Positions 26,286-35,169 of a stretch of 64,000 nucleotides of DNA are shown here, piece after piece. The position numbers were made by a program, and so were the translations under genes. The stretch covers positions 1,860,001 to 1,924,000 of the forward strand of contig JBDXCG010000003.1 of the NCBI GenBank assembly GCA_039980455.1, given 5' to 3'. Every line of letters begins with the position of its first letter. Positions within the stretch are counted from its first letter, which is position 1. The notes beneath the pieces were generated by a model. That model searched no databases, was not told the origin of the DNA, and worked only from the letters and a program-made list of their open reading frames with translations. This DNA is from CALINF01 sp039980455 (GTDB lineage: Bacteria; Pseudomonadota; Gammaproteobacteria; Pseudomonadales; Halieaceae).

Positions 26286-27425
26286 TCAAGCGGTCTGCAG
26301 CATGTGCGTGCGCGCCAACGCCGCCAGCGCCTCAACGTAGTCATGGCCCAGTGCCTGCGCCACGGCTTCATGAGTCACCATACCGGCGTGTACATTGAGT
26401 CCCATGCGCAGATGCTGGTCTGCCTGCAATGCCTCTTTTACGCCCAAGTCAGCCAGTTGCAAGGCATAGGGCAACGTCGCATTGGTTAACGCCATAGTGG
26501 CGGTACGAGCCACGCCACCCGGCATATTCGCCACGCAATAGTGCACCACGCCATCTACGACATAAGTAGGATCTTGATGAGTAGTGGCTTTAGACGTCTC
26601 AAAACAGCCACCTTGATCGATGGCGACATCCACCATAACCGCGCCTTGCTTCATACGTGAGACTAACTCACGACTAATCAATTTGGGCGCGGCCGCACCC
26701 GGAATCAGCACCGCACCAACAACAAGGTCTGCCTCCAGTGCGTGGCGCTCGACTGCTTCTTTTGTCGAAAATACGGTAGTAAGTCGACCGCCGAAAATCA
26801 TGTCCAGTTCTTTCAGTCGATCCAGTGAGCGATCGAGCAATGTAACCTCCGCGCCCAGGCCCATCGCCATACGCGCAGCATTAATACCGACCACACCACC
26901 ACCGATAACAAGAACTTTTGCGGGTTCAACTCCCGGCACACCGCCGAGCAACATGCCGTTACCACCCTGGGCTTTTTCAAGGTTGTGAGCGCCAGCCTGA
27001 ATAGACATACGGCCAGCCACTTCGCTCATCGGAGCCAACAGCGGCAAGCCATGTCCATGGGAAGTTACGGTTTCGTAGGCAATACAGGTAGCACCAGACT
27101 CCAGCAGCAGGCGGGCCTGCTCGGGGTCTGGAGCAAGGTGCAAGTACGTAAATAGAATCTGACCAGGGCGCAACATTCGACACTCATTTGGCTGCGGCTC
27201 CTTAACTTTGATTATCATATCTGCGCGCGCAAAAATATCTTCTGCGGTGTCCACGATCTCAGCACCGGCAGTGAGGTACTGGTCATTAGAAAAACCGATT
27301 GCGTCGCCGCCATCGCGCTGCACCAACACTGAATGACCGTGATGGACTAACTCATTCACACCCGCAGGGGTAAGACCTATGCGGTACTCGTGGTTTTTTA
27401 TTTCTTTGGGTACACCAATCAACAT
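26286..27425 (-). CDS. ald: Alanine dehydrogenase
   Basis: 379 residues from ATG 27425; the GTG codons just upstream lie in the AGGTGG ribosome binding site. It oxidises L-alanine to pyruvate and ammonia with NAD. Family motifs are MLIGVPKEIKNHEYRIGLTP, KVKEPQPNECRMLRPGQILFTYLHLA, the NAD-binding VLVIGGGVVGINAARMAMGLGA and VAIDQGGCFETSKATTH. It belongs to the AlaDH/PNT superfamily; one chain and no transhydrogenase domain mark alanine dehydrogenase. It is divergent from an Lrp-type gene, a common regulator of ald. Confidence 0.97.
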   Translation of the reverse strand: MLIGVPKEIKNHEYRIGLTPAGVNELVHHGHSVLVQRDGGDAIGFSNDQYLTAGAEIVDTAEDIFARADMIIKVKEPQPNECRMLRPGQILFTYLHLAPDPEQARLLLESGATCIAYETVTSHGHGLPLLAPMSEVAGRMSIQAGAHNLEKAQGGNGMLLGGVPGVEPAKVLVIGGGVVGINAARMAMGLGAEVTLLDRSLDRLKELDMIFGGRLTTVFSTKEAVERHALEADLVVGAVLIPGAAAPKLISRELVSRMKQGAVMVDVAIDQGGCFETSKATTHQDPTYVVDGVVHYCVANMPGGVARTATMALTNATLPYALQLADLGVKEALQADQHLRMGLNVHAGMVTHEAVAQALGHDYVEALAALARTHMLQTA

Positions 27426-27512
27426 CACAGCCACCTATTCATGAGAATATTTATAGAGGCAATGATAGGTAAGCATAGTTGACATTTATTACATAAATAG
27501 GCCCTAATACTA

Positions 27513-27554
27513 GTTGATTCAATTGATATACTTATTATATTTGGTCGAATCAAC
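27513..27554. promoter_or_regulatory. Candidate Lrp-type operator between ald and lrp gene
   Basis: A perfect 8-bp inverted repeat, GTTGATTC at 27513-27520 and GAATCAAC at 27547-27554, flanks an AT-rich 26-bp spacer. The centre-to-centre distance is 34 bp, about three helical turns. A possible promoter (TTGATT 27515-27520, TATATT 27537-27542) lies in it. This fits binding by the Lrp-type protein encoded just downstream, but the sequence itself was not matched to a known consensus. Confidence 0.4.
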
Positions 27555-27612
27555 CAGCAACAGATGGACTTGGAATGAAGAGATCAGCGCTTATTCCCAG
27601 GCAGAGGTGACC

Positions 27613-28092
27613 GTGGAACGTAAACTTCATCAACTGAATCGAATTGATCGGAACATCCTGAGGTGCCTGCAGAAAGATGCACGCATCAGCTTTGCAGAAC
27701 TGGCAAGGCAGGTAGGCCTAAGTACCACGCCGTGTAAAGAGCGGGTAAAGAGGCTCGAGCGAGACGGCGTGATTCGCAATTATCAGGCCATACTGAATCC
27801 GCAGTTCCTTGACGCCGCCCTTGTCGTTTTCGTGCAGATGCGTTTGAACCGCACCTCACAGGATATTTTCGAAGAGTTCACCAAAGCTGCGTACGACCTT
27901 CCAGAAGTGCAGGAGTGCTATCTGGTATCGGGGAACTTCGACTATCTGATCAAGGCACGAGTAGCCGATATGGCTGCGTACCGGGAGTTTCTCGGTGAGA
28001 CATTACTCACATTGCCAGGCGTACTGGAATCGACCAGCTATGTGGTGATGGAGCAGGTTAAGGAAACTCTTGAGTTGCAGGTGCCGTACTAG
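27613..28092 (+). CDS. Lrp/AsnC-family transcriptional regulator
   Basis: 159 residues from GTG 27613, with AGAGG 5 nt upstream; a longer frame from 27514 adds 33 residues that lack Lrp similarity. The N-terminal helix-turn-helix (LNRIDRNILRCLQKDARISFAELARQVGLSTTPCKERVKRLERDGVI) and C-terminal RAM ligand-binding domain (VQECYLVSGNFDYLIKARV) are both present. It probably senses an amino acid, most likely alanine, and controls the divergent ald gene. Its stop codon overlaps the GTG of the next gene by 1 nt (TAGTG). Confidence 0.93.
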   Translation: MERKLHQLNRIDRNILRCLQKDARISFAELARQVGLSTTPCKERVKRLERDGVIRNYQAILNPQFLDAALVVFVQMRLNRTSQDIFEEFTKAAYDLPEVQECYLVSGNFDYLIKARVADMAAYREFLGETLLTLPGVLESTSYVVMEQVKETLELQVPY

Positions 28093-29654
28093 TGACTGAC
28101 CTGAAGCTTCGTCACTTACAGCACTTTGGCCATCATAGACGGGCACCTACAATATTTTATGCAGGGGCAGAGGCAGCCTGCATTTTCGCCGCACATATAG
28201 TCGCACTCTGGTGGCTGTACGATCTAACGACCCTGCCCATTGGCGTAGACGGGCTCTATCACTACGTTGTAGCAAGCAAGCTCAGTTTTTCCAACCCCGC
28301 ACCAGATATCGATGCCCTGCCTTTTACTCTTCTGGGTCCGAATGGACCAGACCATCACTGGCTAATTCATTGGCTGCAAAAGCTTGTGTTGAGCCCTTTT
28401 CAAGACAGACAGCAGGGAATCGCCATAGCAACCCTAGTATGGGCCGCCCTGTTACCTGCAGCCCTTTCGATACTGCTTAGGCTCGACGCGATCCCCTTCG
28501 CCGCACTAATAGCAACAATTGCATTCTGGTGTCTCTTCATACTGCCTGAGCGATACCTCATGTTCAGAGCACAAAATGTGGCTGTAATAGCAACAGTCGG
28601 CATAACCCTGCTCATGGTCAACAAGAAGTATTGGTTACTGTCTTTCTCAGTATTTCTGTTCAACCACGCTTACCAGGGCGTCATCCTGGTAGGTGCCGCT
28701 GGCTTCGCCTATCTAATCGCCAATTACTACGTTAGCAGGAATATCGACCTGAAAGCTGTCATTTTTTCCCTTGCCGGCTTTACGCTGTCACTACTTTCCT
28801 CTCCCTGGTTCCCCGACAACATTTCCTATTTTGTCTCGATGATGCTGGGCAGGCTAATCTCACCTTTTGATGACATCGATCTCCTGGGAAGTGAATGGTT
28901 GCGGCTCGACTGGTTAACTCTTGTTGAATACGGACTAGTTGCCCATCTGTGCGTAATTTTTTCAATGATTGTCATTATCGCAAGTAGAAAAGAAGTGAAA
29001 GCAAATCCATCAATGCTGAGGCTGGTTAGCTTCTATATCTTGTCGCTAATATTCCTCTTACTCTATGCGCGCCATTGGAGGATGGGGGAGTTCTATGGAC
29101 CCATAGCAGCCATTACTTTCGGATGTGCTATCGCCTCACTGCGCAATGCGCATGGTTTCCTGGTCAAATGCGCTATAACGACATTGGCTGTCATAACGAT
29201 AGCTCACCAAATCTATGCTTCTCCGCCCCTCAGGCTCTCAGCGCAACCAACCCAGCTTTGCGAAACCGTGCGGAAATACACTCCTGCAAACCACACCATC
29301 TTTAACCTCAGTTGGTCGAGATTCACGGAACTCTACTATTGCACATCAGAACCCAAATACGTCTCTGGTCTTGATGGACTACTTCTTATGCTGGGGAATC
29401 CTCTAGTTTTTGAAGCTTGGTATCTGCTGCGCGAAAACGCCACGGAAACACTCAATCCAGCTGAAGTGGAACGCTTATTCCTGGAAACCAGGACCCGGTT
29501 CGTTGTGCTGCAACCTGAACATACTGCAAGTCACGCGTGGATCATCAGACACATTCGTGGAGCAACACTAGTCCCGACAGATGAAGAGGGAGGTCTAATT
29601 GGCATAGATTTGTCTTTACTATCTGACATACACAACACAACAAAGACGGAATAA
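28092..29654 (+). CDS. Polytopic membrane protein, GT-C glycosyltransferase-like
   Basis: 520 residues with about ten membrane helices, then a soluble C-terminal part (about 395-520). I do not recognise a named family. An early acidic-aromatic loop (LPIGVDGLYHYVVASKL, about 49-66) lies after the first helix, as in GT-C enzymes that use lipid-linked sugars, and the topology matches that class. The C-terminal part has a WSRFTELYYC segment and EPKYVSGLDG. The start is GTG, overlapping the lrp stop. The neighbours point to glycan work: a GT2 of dolichol-phosphate-sugar type on the other strand and two more GT-C-like proteins. Its substrate is unknown, and it may be an oligosaccharide or arabinose transferase. 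Confidence 0.7.
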   Translation: MTDLKLRHLQHFGHHRRAPTIFYAGAEAACIFAAHIVALWWLYDLTTLPIGVDGLYHYVVASKLSFSNPAPDIDALPFTLLGPNGPDHHWLIHWLQKLVLSPFQDRQQGIAIATLVWAALLPAALSILLRLDAIPFAALIATIAFWCLFILPERYLMFRAQNVAVIATVGITLLMVNKKYWLLSFSVFLFNHAYQGVILVGAAGFAYLIANYYVSRNIDLKAVIFSLAGFTLSLLSSPWFPDNISYFVSMMLGRLISPFDDIDLLGSEWLRLDWLTLVEYGLVAHLCVIFSMIVIIASRKEVKANPSMLRLVSFYILSLIFLLLYARHWRMGEFYGPIAAITFGCAIASLRNAHGFLVKCAITTLAVITIAHQIYASPPLRLSAQPTQLCETVRKYTPANHTIFNLSWSRFTELYYCTSEPKYVSGLDGLLLMLGNPLVFEAWYLLRENATETLNPAEVERLFLETRTRFVVLQPEHTASHAWIIRHIRGATLVPTDEEGGLIGIDLSLLSDIHNTTKTE

Positions 29655-29666
29655 TACAAGCTTCAT

Positions 29667-30536
29667 TCAATCGGTATGATCTGAATCTTTGTACTGCAGA
29701 TTGGTCAACTGCTCTGACAGCAGTCCAATCAGAAAAACTATCATTCCAGATAGCACAAGCAATGTGGACATATTGGTAAACAGAAATGAGCCTGTCGTCC
29801 ATGCCGTCGCCAGATAGTTGACTACACCGAGTCCGGAAATTGCGATCGACATTGGGAAATACACCTTCAATGGAGAGTACAAAGTTCCTATTTTGAAAAT
29901 AATCAGGAAGAAACGCACTCCGTCGCGTAGCAGCCTGATATGACTCTTACCAACACGTTTAGAGACTGTGATCGGAACAAACCCCACAGAGTAGCCTGCG
30001 CGAAAAAAGGCCATGGTTGATGTCGTTGGATAACTAAAACCGTTGGGGAGTAGGTACAGAAACTGCAGAAATTTCTTCCGATTGACCGCCCTGAATCCGG
30101 AAGTCAGATCATCTATTTTGTGCCCCACCATCCAACTAGCTAACTTATTATAAAAAGCATTAGCACTCCAGCGGGCTAGACTGGCCTGAGATTCCATACC
30201 ACTACGAGCACCAACAACGAGATCAAAGCCTTTCTCTAACTCGGCTAAAAGTAGGTGTATGTCTGCTGGATCATGCTGACCGTCACTGTCCATGAATACT
30301 ACATAGTCGCCCATAGCGGCGCGGGCACCAGTTTTAACAGCAGCGCCATTGCCTTTGGAATAAGGGTGCGATACAACTTTCGCGTCGTTTGAACTCGCAA
30401 CCAACGGAGTCGAATCAGTTGATCCATCATCCACAACGATTACTTCGGCGTCAGGGAATCGCCTCTTAATTTCGGGTAACGTAAGTCGAAGCCCATGCTC
30501 TTCATTTTTTGCTGGCAAAACTATGCTTAAACCCAT
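29667..30536 (-). CDS. Family 2 glycosyltransferase, polyprenyl-phosphate sugar synthase-like
   Basis: 289 residues. The GT2 domain (1-215) begins MGLSIVLPAKNEEHGLRLTLPEI and has the nucleotide-binding IVVDDGSTDST, the DxD-type MDSDGQHDPADI, and DDLTSGFRAVNRK, as in dolichol-phosphate mannose synthases. Two C-terminal helices (YFPMSIAISGLGVVNYLATAW and STLLVLSGMIVFLIGLLSEQL) anchor it in the inner membrane. It probably transfers a hexose from a nucleotide sugar to polyprenyl phosphate, giving a donor for GT-C transferases. It lies downstream of the two TMTC/TfpW-like genes, 17 bp away, in one likely operon. Confidence 0.88.
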   Translation of the reverse strand: MGLSIVLPAKNEEHGLRLTLPEIKRRFPDAEVIVVDDGSTDSTPLVASSNDAKVVSHPYSKGNGAAVKTGARAAMGDYVVFMDSDGQHDPADIHLLLAELEKGFDLVVGARSGMESQASLARWSANAFYNKLASWMVGHKIDDLTSGFRAVNRKKFLQFLYLLPNGFSYPTTSTMAFFRAGYSVGFVPITVSKRVGKSHIRLLRDGVRFFLIIFKIGTLYSPLKVYFPMSIAISGLGVVNYLATAWTTGSFLFTNMSTLLVLSGMIVFLIGLLSEQLTNLQYKDSDHTD

Positions 30537-30553
30537 ACCCGTATCTCCGACTA

Positions 30554-32527
30554 TTATCGCCCCGACGGGGATAGAAACCGCTCTCGGAAAGCCTTCTTGT
30601 AAAAATCGAAGGTAGCTAGATGCCTTGCATCCACCTTACCCTGATTAACTAGATTTTCTATTCGTCCAATTGTTTTTTCAGCTTGCAGCACCTCTTGACG
30701 CCGTATAAAGCAGCCTAGCTTGATGAGAATCAAGTCAACATCATCTTCGACAAGAGATAACGCCCTTTCGACATACTTCAAGGCCATCGGGCAGTTTTGT
30801 AGCGTAGCCTCAAATGCCGCCAAATGCTTAAAGACTAGGAAGGAAGCATCATGATTGGTTCCGTCCTCAAAGTACAGTCGGTCGAGCGCTCGCTCAAGAT
30901 ATTCCCAGTCAATGTCGGGGCACGCTTTGTCATCTGCTAGTGAAGCTAGCAAGCGCGGAGTAATGAATCTAATTGGGTTGTCTTGAGAGACTTGGCGAAA
31001 GCGGTCCACCTCTGCCTCCGGCATACCCCTACCTGAAAGGCACGACGCCGCAACCTTCAGCAGAATCACATCACCCTCAGCAAACGTATTGACTGACTTG
31101 CCATCTCTGCCTACATCGCTCAAGCTTTCAATCAATTCAGCTGATTTTTCATAACTCCCCAACTGCGCAAGAATCAGCGCGTAGTCAGACACAGCACGTG
31201 GAGACTCCGGATGGTTGTTGTAAGTATGTAGTTTCAAAAGCGATCCATCAGACCAGAAAAGCACTAGGGAACTCGTAGCACCCAAAAGAGGCAGTAACGC
31301 TAAAAGCCCAACGAAACAAAGTGGAGGAATCACCCTCTCACCAACTTTCTGCCCCACAAAAATTACAAAAAGCGCCGGAAGTAAGGCTAAACCTATACTC
31401 GGTAGATAATTTCGATGTTCAAAGTACATTTCCAAGGGCAGGAAACCCGACTCGACACTGTGCCCCACAAAGAAGACACAGAAGCAGAATGCTACTAACA
31501 GAAAGCGCCCCGTATAGCCTGAGACAGCGACAAACACTGCGCAAGCGCACAGAGCCAACCAAGCCATTAGCGTGTTTATCGACTCCGTAATGCTTGCTAC
31601 TACTCGAAAGTCATCATGCATAACCCCCATTGGCCCAATATCGGGGTAATAGAACTGGGAAACGTAGTCTAGTAGCGCAATTGGCTGTGTCAGCATACGA
31701 TCCTGGAATGTGAAGGGTCGCCCACCGTAGCTAAACAATATGCCGCATGCGACCAGCACACCAGCGAGTACATAGACCGTGACCATCAGAATCAGAATAT
31801 ACTTTGAAAGCTCTTGAGGTAGCTTTGATGAGGCACCGGAAATCTGACTCCTCGAAATTACAAAATACTCCAGACAGAAAATCAGAGGCAGCGCCAGAAT
31901 GCCATTTTCCTTTGCAAATGGAGCTAGAAAGGCAAAGAGCGCACAGAGCGCACCACACACCAGCCGTAAAGAGTTCGTCTTCGCCGTCCTACAATAAAAG
32001 TAGCTCAACAGCGCCAATAAAATGAATAGTGTGGACAACATCGCCATGCGCTGCACTATATATAGTACTGTGCTTACTTTTTGTGGCGAGAATGCCCAAA
32101 TGCTAGAGACAAGCAGTGCCAATAGCACTGGCGACGTTCGCATATATGGCCTTAAAATCAGGCATGTCAGCCAGAACAAAAGCAACATATTGAAGGCATG
32201 AAAGCCAAGAGACACCTTCTTGCTAGTCTCTGGCGAGCCGTCCAGAAATACTCTTTCCAGAGCGAAAGTCGCTGCAGAAATTGGCCTGCCCAATGAACCA
32301 GATCGCTCACCAAATACATATGCCCAAAAATTCTGGGGTGAATCTACTAAACCAGCGAAATAGACCACTGAAGTAAAATCATCGAAGAGATACCCCCCAC
32401 CAACACCCGGAAGATAGATCCAGAACAATAGAGCAACCGCAGACAACAGGAGTAACCCCGCGACGACGAAGTGTCGACCAGGTTTACTCAACCTTGCCAC
32501 GTCAGTCATAGTCTCAGAAGTACCCAC
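30554..32527 (-). CDS. TMTC/TfpW-like membrane protein with TPR-like tail (copy 1)
   Basis: 657 residues. About ten membrane helices (to about residue 430) precede a helical, TPR-like C-terminal domain. Shared motifs with copy 2: YLFDD in the first loop, LGRPIS, a conserved VSTVLYIVQRMAMLSTLF block, AKENGILALPLIFCLE, FVGHSVES and FEHRNYLPSIG. The VxxVLYxVQRM and EHRNYLPS blocks resemble eukaryotic TMTC O-mannosyltransferases. The acidic pair in the first loop fits a GT-C catalytic base. It may transfer a lipid-linked sugar to pilin or related proteins. Lower-GC sequence than the flanking core genes suggests a variable island. Confidence 0.75.
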   Translation of the reverse strand: MGTSETMTDVARLSKPGRHFVVAGLLLLSAVALLFWIYLPGVGGGYLFDDFTSVVYFAGLVDSPQNFWAYVFGERSGSLGRPISAATFALERVFLDGSPETSKKVSLGFHAFNMLLLFWLTCLILRPYMRTSPVLLALLVSSIWAFSPQKVSTVLYIVQRMAMLSTLFILLALLSYFYCRTAKTNSLRLVCGALCALFAFLAPFAKENGILALPLIFCLEYFVISRSQISGASSKLPQELSKYILILMVTVYVLAGVLVACGILFSYGGRPFTFQDRMLTQPIALLDYVSQFYYPDIGPMGVMHDDFRVVASITESINTLMAWLALCACAVFVAVSGYTGRFLLVAFCFCVFFVGHSVESGFLPLEMYFEHRNYLPSIGLALLPALFVIFVGQKVGERVIPPLCFVGLLALLPLLGATSSLVLFWSDGSLLKLHTYNNHPESPRAVSDYALILAQLGSYEKSAELIESLSDVGRDGKSVNTFAEGDVILLKVAASCLSGRGMPEAEVDRFRQVSQDNPIRFITPRLLASLADDKACPDIDWEYLERALDRLYFEDGTNHDASFLVFKHLAAFEATLQNCPMALKYVERALSLVEDDVDLILIKLGCFIRRQEVLQAEKTIGRIENLVNQGKVDARHLATFDFYKKAFRERFLSPSGR

Positions 32528-32532
32528 TAGCG

Positions 32533-34494
32533 CTAGTTATGCCAAATCGCACGCGCAGCATCGCGGTACGTACTCATTCCGAGTAACTTGGAATCGCTAT
32601 ACACCGCCATTCTCAGGGCCTCCAGCGCTTCACCACGTTCGCCAGCCTTCAGCGCCGTACGAAAAACAAGCGTCGGATCTAACTTCCCAGCAGGAAACTC
32701 TCGGCTGAGTGGCAGCCATCGCGATCTCATCCGTGAATCGCCCCTGTGCTCAGCGAGAATCAGCGCATATTGAACTGGTAGAGGACTCACAGGGTTTCTA
32801 TTTTGAACTATGCGCAAAACACCGTCGATCAGCTCGATACATCTAGCATTGCAGAATGTCTCCTGCCCCATTAGGACTATGACCTCAAGCGAGCGAATAT
32901 CGTCTGGCATCAGGTTTCTGGAGGAAAGGGTTTTACCGATCCTCTTAAGAATACGTTCCATTTCAGCCGCGTCTTCCTTGATGGCAAGGCTTACAAGGAG
33001 CTCCATAGAAAGGTGGGTGGTAAAGTGCGGGCGTTTCGCGTTAGCGCGCTCAAGGACTGTGCGCAGTTCGAGCAGTCCTCCCTGATAGGTAATATCGTCA
33101 GCAACATTAACAGGTACCAGAGCCAGAGGACCACGAATCATAGCAGCGGCATGATCGGTAAGAGAGCGATATGAAGCCCGCTCTGACTCAACAAGATGAG
33201 ACGTTAAAACGTATTCATTGGACCATCGAAGTGACCGCAGACCAAGCTGTAAACTCAGAACCGAAACAAGTAGCAAGGAAACAAGTACCAACGTCCTCCT
33301 TGGTTGTGAATCATCTATGATTTTTAACAATTGATAAACCATTAGAACAATGCCGAGGGAAGGCAAATAATTTCGATGCTCGAACTGGAGTTCTAAAGGG
33401 TAGACCGTGGACTCCATCGAGTGGCCGACGAAGAAAAACAGGGCCCCGCACAGAAAAAATGGCCACTTTCGCGCAACCAGAGTAGCGGCAACAAGCATTG
33501 TGATTATGAGGGTCAGAGACCACTGAAATTCGATATCCGCGGCAGAACTGACAATTCTTGCATTATCATGATTGAATGAATAAGCATCTACCCTAGGGAA
33601 AATTAGCCACCCCAGATAGTCTTTCAAAATCACGACTTCTGACAATATTCGCTCATGAAAGGTGAAATCCCTCGCCCCGTACCCACCGACGATGAAAGAA
33701 GGCTCCCAAAGAATGACAATACTCAGTGCAAAAGGAATCGCAAAAACTGTCAGGCCAGCTAAAGCCACTACAGCCTTTTGCGTCCTGCCATTTATTACCC
33801 CGCGGAAAAAGCAAAGCTCCAAAACCGCAATCAGAGGAATTGCCAATATGCCATTCTCTTTCGACAGCAGTGACAGTAGGGTTAAAATCAATACCCAGAG
33901 ACATCCAACTATCACATCCTCAACAGTAGGCTGACGATGGGTCCAACTAACCCTTAAGTAAACAAAAACTGTGATTGCCAACATAGAGAATAGCGCGGCT
34001 AGTACAGTCATACGCTGCACGACATACATCGTGGTTGACACATGCAAGGGGTGCAACAGCCAGAGACCTGCGCAAATTGCTGGAAGCAACCAATTCCCCC
34101 GAATTAGACTGGGGTCAGCGCTCTGCTGGGGACCCCTCCGCACCTGCACCAATTCATTCAACATGCGTAGAACCACAAAAACCAACAAGCCAACCAATAG
34201 GTGAAGTACCAGCCCGGCAATTTTCATTCCATAAATAACTTCACTTGGCGTATTGTTACCAAGGTAATGCAGTGCAAAAGACAGCATACTGATCGGTCGA
34301 CCGAGGTGACTTGACCGACCACTCTGTGCCGCTGCTCGTAGATTGTCGAAAGAACCTGACTGGTTCGTGACCCAGTTATTCGAAGAAATATTATCAATAT
34401 CATCGAAGAGTAGAGGGCCGTTCAGCGCAGGAACATACAGAAAGGAACAAAGGAGGCATAGAAGTAGAATTGGCAGCCAAACCTGCTTGCTCAT
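32533..34494 (-). CDS. TMTC/TfpW-like membrane protein with TPR-like tail (copy 2)
   Basis: 653 residues, a tandem paralogue of the preceding entry with the same block order: LLFDD in loop 1, LGRPISMLSFALHYLG, HPLHVSTTMYVVQRMTVLAALF, SKENGILAIPLIAVLE, FVGHSMESTVYPLELQFEHRNYLPSLG, then a helical C-terminal domain of about 220 residues. HPLHV...QRM is close to the TMTC signature. The gene ends 5 bp before the next and begins 139 bp after pilA ends, beyond the pilA terminator. The two copies have diverged most in the C-terminal domain, which may select different targets. The family is not formally assigned. Confidence 0.75.
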   Translation of the reverse strand: MSKQVWLPILLLCLLCSFLYVPALNGPLLFDDIDNISSNNWVTNQSGSFDNLRAAAQSGRSSHLGRPISMLSFALHYLGNNTPSEVIYGMKIAGLVLHLLVGLLVFVVLRMLNELVQVRRGPQQSADPSLIRGNWLLPAICAGLWLLHPLHVSTTMYVVQRMTVLAALFSMLAITVFVYLRVSWTHRQPTVEDVIVGCLWVLILTLLSLLSKENGILAIPLIAVLELCFFRGVINGRTQKAVVALAGLTVFAIPFALSIVILWEPSFIVGGYGARDFTFHERILSEVVILKDYLGWLIFPRVDAYSFNHDNARIVSSAADIEFQWSLTLIITMLVAATLVARKWPFFLCGALFFFVGHSMESTVYPLELQFEHRNYLPSLGIVLMVYQLLKIIDDSQPRRTLVLVSLLLVSVLSLQLGLRSLRWSNEYVLTSHLVESERASYRSLTDHAAAMIRGPLALVPVNVADDITYQGGLLELRTVLERANAKRPHFTTHLSMELLVSLAIKEDAAEMERILKRIGKTLSSRNLMPDDIRSLEVIVLMGQETFCNARCIELIDGVLRIVQNRNPVSPLPVQYALILAEHRGDSRMRSRWLPLSREFPAGKLDPTLVFRTALKAGERGEALEALRMAVYSDSKLLGMSTYRDAARAIWHN

Positions 34495-34557
34495 TGTATT
34501 CTATCCCAAACGGCCGTCGTCATATCGACCTGATGAAAATTTCAGTTTTCTTACCGC

Positions 34558-34594
34558 AAAAAAAACCAGCGCACCGCAAGAGCCGTGCGCTGGT
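34558..34594 (-). terminator. Rho-independent terminator of pilA
   Basis: On the minus strand a 10-bp stem (ACCAGCGCAC / GTGCGCTGGT, arms 34585-34594 and 34565-34574) with a 10-nt loop is followed by eight T. It lies 40 bp after the pilA stop, so pilA is expected to be mostly monocistronic, and the downstream glycan genes need read-through or their own promoter. Confidence 0.92.
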
Positions 34595-34633
34595 CATCAT
34601 TGCTTCAATGATGTGGAAGAAGCACTTACGAAG

Positions 34634-35095
34634 TTAAGCTCCGCGACAGGAAGAAGGCAGGTACTTCGACTGGTCAGTACTTCCTGTAGACGGCCCGCAG
34701 ACCCAAGTAACAACCCTGGTGGTTGAATTGATAGTACCTATCAGCTCGATAGTCATACCTCCAGCATCTTGCAGTTCGGTTGCATCTGAAGCAGTAACTG
34801 TATACGTGCCAACACCTGCAGCACCTGTGAAATCCGCGCTAGTAACAAAATTGCCATTCGAGGCAGTATTGATTCCAGCCTCTGAAGCATTTTCAGGCAT
34901 AGAGCCTTTGTTCGCAGCAAATTCAGCAATCGTAGTTTTCGCCTCGGCAACCGTAGCGATAACTTCAGACATCTTCGCTCTCACGGTGTAGTCCTGGTAT
35001 GCAGGCAACGCAATCGCCGCAAGAATTCCTACGATCGCGATTACGATCATCAGTTCGATAAGGGTAAAACCTTGTTGAGCTTTCTTAATGTTCAT
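34634..35095 (-). CDS. pilA: Type IV major pilin PilA
   Basis: 153 residues from ATG 35095 (AGGAGAA upstream); a 25-residue extension from 35170 would disrupt the leader. Leader MNIKKAQQG, then FTLIELMIVIAIVGILAAIALPAYQDYTVRAKMSE: class III cleavage after Gly9, Glu5, and the conserved alpha-1 helix. The mature protein has a Ser/Thr-rich head and a C-terminal disulfide loop between Cys in VTWVCG and SSCRGA. It is the subunit of type IV pili for twitching, attachment or DNA uptake. A sigma54-type promoter lies upstream and a strong terminator downstream. The adjacent transferase-like genes suggest it is glycosylated; the site cannot be read from sequence. Confidence 0.95.
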   Translation of the reverse strand: MNIKKAQQGFTLIELMIVIAIVGILAAIALPAYQDYTVRAKMSEVIATVAEAKTTIAEFAANKGSMPENASEAGINTASNGNFVTSADFTGAAGVGTYTVTASDATELQDAGGMTIELIGTINSTTRVVTWVCGPSTGSTDQSKYLPSSCRGA

Positions 35096-35154
35096 AATAC
35101 TTCTCCTAGTATAACTTTCGTTGAGTGCAGACAGCACTACTGAGTAATTAGCAT

Positions 35155-35169
35155 GCAGAAATCGCGCCA
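35155..35169 (-). promoter_or_regulatory. Sigma54-type promoter of pilA
   Basis: Minus-strand TGGCGC-N5-CTGC (35169 to 35155) keeps the GG and GC dinucleotides at the required 12-bp spacing; consensus is TGGCAC-N5-TTGC. Transcription would begin near 35143, leaving a 48-nt leader with an AGGAGAA ribosome site. pilA of related bacteria is driven by sigma54 and PilR. Confidence 0.75.

Noticed and set aside
34343..34726. 127-residue plus-strand frame across the pilA terminator
   Set aside because: It crosses a strong terminator and lies antisense to pilA and the glycosyltransferase-like gene.
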